From JACZSB01 sp965372015 (lineage in GTDB: Bacteria; Fidelibacterota; Marinisomatia; SCGC-AAA003-L08; TS1B11): DNA of 17,607 bases. The DNA lies in contig CBDVAP010000051.1 of the NCBI GenBank assembly GCA_965372015.1, forward strand, positions 1 to 17,607, given 5' to 3'. How positions within the stretch are numbered: position 1 is the stretch's first letter; the number at the start of each line of letters is the position of its first letter. A program made the translations under genes and the position numbers. The notes under the pieces were generated by a model. That model searched no databases, had not been told where the DNA came from, and worked only from the letters and a program-made list of their open reading frames with translations. Below, one piece after another: positions 14,573 to 17,607 of the stretch.

Positions 14573-16213
14573 CTACAGTTTAAACTGGTTTGTAAGATTC
14601 GTCAGACTGTCAACCTCCGACTTCAGTCCCGCAGCCGAACCAGATAGCTGCTGGGCACTGACGGCGGTGTCATGGGCGACAGAAGATACCTGCTCTATAT
14701 TTCGGGTGATCTCCTCCACGCCCGCACTCTGCTCGGTGGTGGTGGTGGCTATCTGGTCAACAGCACTGGCTGCATTTGTAATGCCCTGTGAAATCTGGTC
14801 CAGAGCCTGGTCCGATTCCGACACTAAGCGCAGGCCCTCTTTTGAGAGCCCCTGGACTGAGGTCATGAAATTAACTGTTTCCCCTACTTCTCCCTGTACA
14901 TCCCCGATGAGTTTACCGATCTCCTCGGTGGCTACCACGGTTCGATCGGCCAGCTTGCGCACTTCATCAGCCACTACTGCAAAACCGCGGCCGGCTTCAC
15001 CCGCCCGGGCAGCCTCAATATTGGCGTTCAAGGCCAACAGGTTGGTCTGGTCGGCAATATCAACAATGACCTGGACCACGCCGCCGATCTGCTCAGAACT
15101 ATTACTCAAATGCTTTAGCCGATCAGCAGCTTCCTGAACATTAGTAACTACCGATTCGAAGCCTTCCACCGTGCGGGTTACGGTCTGGCGGCCAGCGGCA
15201 GTCAACTCGGCGGTCTGATCGGTAATTTCCCTGGTGCGGGAAGCATTCAAGGTGGCCTCAGCGATCATGGCGTTCATTTCCTCAAAGGTAGTGGCAACTT
15301 CAGACAACTGATTCTGTTGATCCTCCGCGCCCTCAGCGAAAACCTCCGAAGCGGCGCTGATTTCCTCCGCGGCCTTGTAAACCCGCCGGGCGCTCTCGAC
15401 CACATTAAGGAGCATGTCCTGAAGCACGCTCATGAAGGAGTCCAGCAATTGGCCCATGTGTCCTATCTCATCACGAGATTTGATGTTCAGGCGGCGGGTA
15501 AGGTCTCCCTCCCCTTGCTCGATGCCCTCCAATACCTGGATCGCTGCGTTGAGCGGTTTGGTAAGACTGACGGTGATCACGAACGCGATAGAGGCACCTG
15601 TGAAGGTGGTAACAGCCAATAGCAGAAACATGGAGAGTATCGTCTGCCGGCGGACCTCGCTGGCATTGCGGATAAACTTGATGCCCATATCTCCGGCGAA
15701 ATTCAGTATCTCACCGATAGCGCTTTCAATCCGCTGCAGCTGAGGAGCCTCCCGGCCATGGATTAGGACTTGGGCCTCGACCCGATTACCGGCCTTGATC
15801 AGGGTGGTGATCTCATCGCGTAAGGGCCGCCATTCCTGGAAACTGGAACGCCCCCGATCTATGATGGTTTGGTCACCGAGGAACCGCTCTTTAAGTACGG
15901 CGAAGTGGTCAAGTACTTCCGCCTCCAGCCGATCGATGTCTTCAGTAGCACTATCGATATCGACCGTGGAATCGGCCAGGCGAATATCCTTCATCCGGGC
16001 CTGAATGGCCGTCACACCGATCTGAATGTCGCGGGTGGCGTTGCTGACGGTATATGGATGACGGTACAGCTTCTCGGTCAAACCGGCCAGCACCTGCATC
16101 TTCCCGATGGCCAATATACCGACCACAAAAGTGAGCGTTAGTACTATCGAGAAACCTAACAGCAAGCGGATGCCAATCTTCAGATTCATCAGTTTAGTCA
16201 GCAGGAATTGCAT
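14573..16213 (-). CDS. Methyl-accepting chemotaxis protein with 4-helix-bundle sensor domain
   Basis: Transmembrane chemoreceptor of 546 residues. TM1 spans about 15-37, a helical periplasmic domain of the 4HB_MCP type about 38-190, TM2 about 191-216, then HAMP (LTKPLNAAIQVLEGIEQGEGD onward). The long cytoplasmic coiled coil has the invariant hairpin tip near 384-424, including DQTNLLALNANIEAARAGEA. It ends NQFKL, with no CheR-tethering pentapeptide. ATG 16213 is supported by GAGGAGG at good spacing; Met9 would be the alternative. The stop lies one base before the ATG of the candidate selenoprotein redoxin, so receptor and redoxin are probably translated together. That suggests taxis toward or away from the redox-active compound handled by the operon, which is inference. 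Confidence 0.93.
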   Translation of the reverse strand: MQFLLTKLMNLKIGIRLLLGFSIVLTLTFVVGILAIGKMQVLAGLTEKLYRHPYTVSNATRDIQIGVTAIQARMKDIRLADSTVDIDSATEDIDRLEAEVLDHFAVLKERFLGDQTIIDRGRSSFQEWRPLRDEITTLIKAGNRVEAQVLIHGREAPQLQRIESAIGEILNFAGDMGIKFIRNASEVRRQTILSMFLLLAVTTFTGASIAFVITVSLTKPLNAAIQVLEGIEQGEGDLTRRLNIKSRDEIGHMGQLLDSFMSVLQDMLLNVVESARRVYKAAEEISAASEVFAEGAEDQQNQLSEVATTFEEMNAMIAEATLNASRTREITDQTAELTAAGRQTVTRTVEGFESVVTNVQEAADRLKHLSNSSEQIGGVVQVIVDIADQTNLLALNANIEAARAGEAGRGFAVVADEVRKLADRTVVATEEIGKLIGDVQGEVGETVNFMTSVQGLSKEGLRLVSESDQALDQISQGITNAASAVDQIATTTTEQSAGVEEITRNIEQVSSVAHDTAVSAQQLSGSAAGLKSEVDSLTNLTNQFKL

Positions 16214-16251
16214 TCCTCAACCTCCTCTCAAAACTTTTCCGGTTGGTAGCC

Positions 16252-16261
16252 GTGGTACCAC
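16252..16261. promoter_or_regulatory. 10-bp palindrome upstream of the chemoreceptor gene
   Basis: GTGGTACCAC is a perfect palindrome about 40 bp before the MCP start, in the gap that could hold a promoter for the MCP-redoxin operon. It could be an operator half-site, but no second copy is visible. Confidence 0.25.
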
Positions 16262-16279
16262 TCTATAGGTGAGATGCTC

Positions 16280-16450
16280 TCAGGTGATAAATGGTAACAG
16301 GTCGGACAGTTGGTTCAGGGCGCCGGTGCGATGGTCTGCCAGACGCGGCAGCGCCTGCTGGTCGGTATACCCCCAGCGGGCCAGGAAACAACGGGCGCCG
16401 GTGGCGACTACCTGCTGGACATGGACTTGCCTCCATCCTTTTGCACCCAA
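16280..16450 (-). CDS. Possible small protein or gene remnant between the two selenoprotein transcription blocks
   Basis: A minus-strand frame ending at TGA 16282-16280 stays open back to about 16489 and has codon choice like the neighbouring genes (many GCC, CTG, GAC, CAG and ACC codons). It reads as a plausible peptide with GWRQVHVQQVVATGARCFL and a Leu-rich C-terminus. No ATG is in frame; TTG 16450, after AGAGAGGA at tight spacing, would give 56 residues. It contains one Cys. I do not recognise it. It may be a real small gene with a poor start, the tail of a broken gene, or chance. A longer frame on the same strand (16263-16580) has worse, Arg/Pro-rich composition and overlaps the upstream gene's end. 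Confidence 0.3.
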   Translation of the reverse strand: MGAKGWRQVHVQQVVATGARCFLARWGYTDQQALPRLADHRTGALNQLSDLLPFIT

Positions 16451-16521
16451 ATCCTCTCTTAAGATCTGGTATAGCTTTGGGGGGCAAAGTCACTTTTTGT
16501 CGTGGGAGCAAAATTATTTCC

Positions 16522-17487
16522 TTACCTGATAGTACGCAGGGCCAGTTGCATGCCGCGGGAGATTTGCTGGCTGCCCTCAACCCTGGTCCAAATTGGGCCG
16601 CTGAATCTGAACACGGCGGAAACTGATTCAGTCAGTTCAAAGTCCAGTCCGGCGCTGCCCTCAATAAATAATCCCCCTGAGTTGTCGGCCGGCATTCCGT
16701 CCCAGTAGTCCTCTATTTCCAGGCGGAAGTTTAGCGTCAGATAAGGGAAAGCCCGCCACAGCCGGTAGGAGTGGCCGATAGCATGGAAGTCTACCTCCAG
16801 CCGCGAGCCGGGCTGAAATCCCCGGGGACTCTTAAAGAGGCGCGGCCGGAAGCGGGCCACCAGACCGGTCACCCACGGGAACTCCGACCGATGCCACCAT
16901 TCACCGTAAAAAGTGACTGACGTTGTGCCCGTGCCCAAGACGAAGTGGTGATGATTAACCGAATCCGCGGCTCCACCGAAAAGATTCACCTCATAGGAAG
17001 GGGCGGTCGGTAGAGCCAGATTGGCACCGATAAAAAGGCGCTGACCGGGCCCGAACTGGGTGTTTGATAGCACCAACCGCAACCCAACCTGGAGGTCCCG
17101 TAATCCCCGCACCGACTCCCTACGGTGGTGAACATCGGCCTCCTGGGCTTCCTGTCGCCAGTGTATAAAGGGCAGTGTGATCAAGGCGTTAAGGCGCGGA
17201 TGCAGCCCATAGAGGCCAAACAGCACTACCTGGTGTACCTGAGTCCGGCCAAGGTGTTCCTCAGCAATGGCGGTGCCGGCCTCGTATCTAGGACTCAGAG
17301 CAGCGAAATTGTAGGCGACGCCCAGCAATAGCGATCCTTTGCTTAGCGCAATACCCTCGGTGGTACTCCCGACCGGGAGTGTGGGATTGCTTCATAGTGG
17401 TCACTGGCCCCATAAGGGGTTGATAATCAGGATCAGGGTGAACAGTAGAATCAGCCAGCGGGAATTGATATTTTGCTTCGCGGTCAT
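16522..17487 (-). CDS. Candidate double-Sec selenoprotein: secreted beta-barrel-like protein with N-terminal UxxU (two in-frame TGA)
   Basis: From ATG 17487 the frame gives a clear signal peptide (about residues 10-27, NPLWG then Gln28), then TGA (17403-17401), Pro, Leu, TGA (17394-17392), then SNPTLPVGSTTEG and an uninterrupted frame to TAA at 16522. Read through, the protein has 321 residues with Sec at 29 and 32. The body alternates short strands rich in Gly, Phe, Tyr and Trp, like outer-membrane proteins annotated as transporters or MetA-pathway phenol-degradation proteins; those can carry a CxxC-type motif at the mature N-terminus. A 6-bp hairpin with loop GGTC lies 17 nt after the second TGA. 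A conventional start at TTG 17328 would lose the signal peptide of an evident envelope protein. It follows the Cys-rich gene by 13 bp. A doubly mutated pseudogene is the alternative. Confidence 0.62.
17365..17394 (-). promoter_or_regulatory. Candidate bacterial SECIS element of the UxxU gene
   Basis: After the second TGA (17394-17392) 17 nt lead to loop GGTC (17374-17371) of a perfect 6-bp hairpin, ACTCCC (17380-17375) with GGGAGT (17370-17365). The loop starts 26 nt after the first TGA, so one element could serve both. The GGUC loop and spacing closely match the E. coli fdhF SECIS, whose loop also contains GGUC. The hairpin is encoded within LPVG codons, so selection on protein alone cannot be excluded. 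Confidence 0.55.
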
Positions 17488-17500
17488 CTGTAATACGGCC

Positions 17501-17607
17501 TCAGGCCGGGGTCTCTTCCGCGGCTTCCAGTTCCTTATACGCCGCCCGCACGTCGCCCAGGCAGCACTTGCCTTTAGGATTCTTAACCTCGCAGCTGCAG
17601 CTCCCGG
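17501..17607 (-). CDS. C-terminal end of a Cys-rich, probably metal-binding protein (partial)
   Basis: Only the last 35 codons are in the window; the gene begins beyond the right edge. The frame reads GSCSCEVKNPKGKCCLGDV, then a charged helix ending EETPA and TGA at 17503-17501. The C-x-C and C-C-L-G pattern within 14 residues suggests a metal or iron-sulfur site or a redox thiol cluster. I do not recognise the family. The next gene, the UxxU candidate, starts 13 bp after this stop on the same strand, so the two are probably co-transcribed. No coding feature competes on the other strand. Confidence 0.6.
   Translation of the reverse strand, partial: GSCSCEVKNPKGKCCLGDVRAAYKELEAAEETPA

Noticed and set aside
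16263..16580. 105-residue minus-strand open frame before the chemoreceptor
   Set aside because: Arg/Pro/Ser-rich product that overlaps the end of the UxxU gene; the alternative frame at 16280-16489 has better codon choice.
16522..17328. UxxU gene modelled as a 268-residue protein from TTG 17328
   Set aside because: This start removes the signal peptide although the body looks like a secreted barrel, and ignores conserved-looking in-frame sequence back to 17487.
1..17607. CRISPR array, rRNA genes, complete insertion sequence, prophage or biosynthetic cluster
   Set aside because: No regularly spaced repeats, rRNA-like sequence, intact transposase, phage structural genes or assembly-line enzymes were seen.

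Overview
The window looks like a chromosomal piece of a Gram-negative, free-living bacterium of moderately high GC. The evidence is outer-membrane beta-barrels, Tat and lipoprotein signals, and signal peptides cut before Gln. The gene styles (Tat-exported Gfo/Idh/MocA dehydrogenases, a DUF1080 fusion, Gln after the signal peptide) recall the Fibrobacteres-Chlorobi-Bacteroidetes side of the tree or neighbouring candidate phyla. That placement is inference; no rRNA or other marker gene is present.

Region 1 (1-4978, minus strand) is a tight sugar-catabolic operon. In transcription order it has a NupG-like MFS symporter, a cytosolic Gfo/Idh/MocA dehydrogenase, a lipoprotein fusing a sugar-isomerase TIM barrel to a DUF1080 (3-keto-glycoside hydrolase/lyase type) domain, and a Tat-exported Gfo/Idh/MocA dehydrogenase cut by the left edge. 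Together they fit a 3-keto-glycoside route: oxidise a glycoside at C3, cleave or isomerise it, import the product.

Region 2 (about 5000-6500) has no intact gene. It holds broken coding-like frames, the C-terminal remnant of a tyrosine recombinase, and 39 nt of a tRNA-Met (anticodon CAT) lacking both ends. It reads as the scar of an integrated element.

Region 3 (6505-10075, plus strand) is a three-gene cluster: secreted type-1 copper cupredoxin, membrane sensor histidine kinase, and outer-membrane beta-barrel.

Region 4 (10514-17607, minus strand) is the most interesting. From right to left: the end of a Cys-rich protein; a secreted beta-barrel-like protein whose frame is crossed by two TGA codons forming TGA-Pro-Leu-TGA right after the signal peptide; a methyl-accepting chemotaxis protein; a secreted redoxin whose active site reads TGA-Pro-His-Cys; a YceI-like protein; an Lgt-like integral membrane protein; an FAD oxidoreductase; and a PLP enzyme. 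Both TGA sites have a hairpin whose GG-containing loop begins 16-17 nt after the (second) TGA, close to the geometry of the E. coli fdhF SECIS. I therefore read these two genes as selenoproteins, one with a UxxU motif and one with UxxC. A gene finder treating TGA only as stop would split one gene and truncate the N-terminus of the other. The block looks like an envelope redox module; its substrate cannot be read from the sequence.
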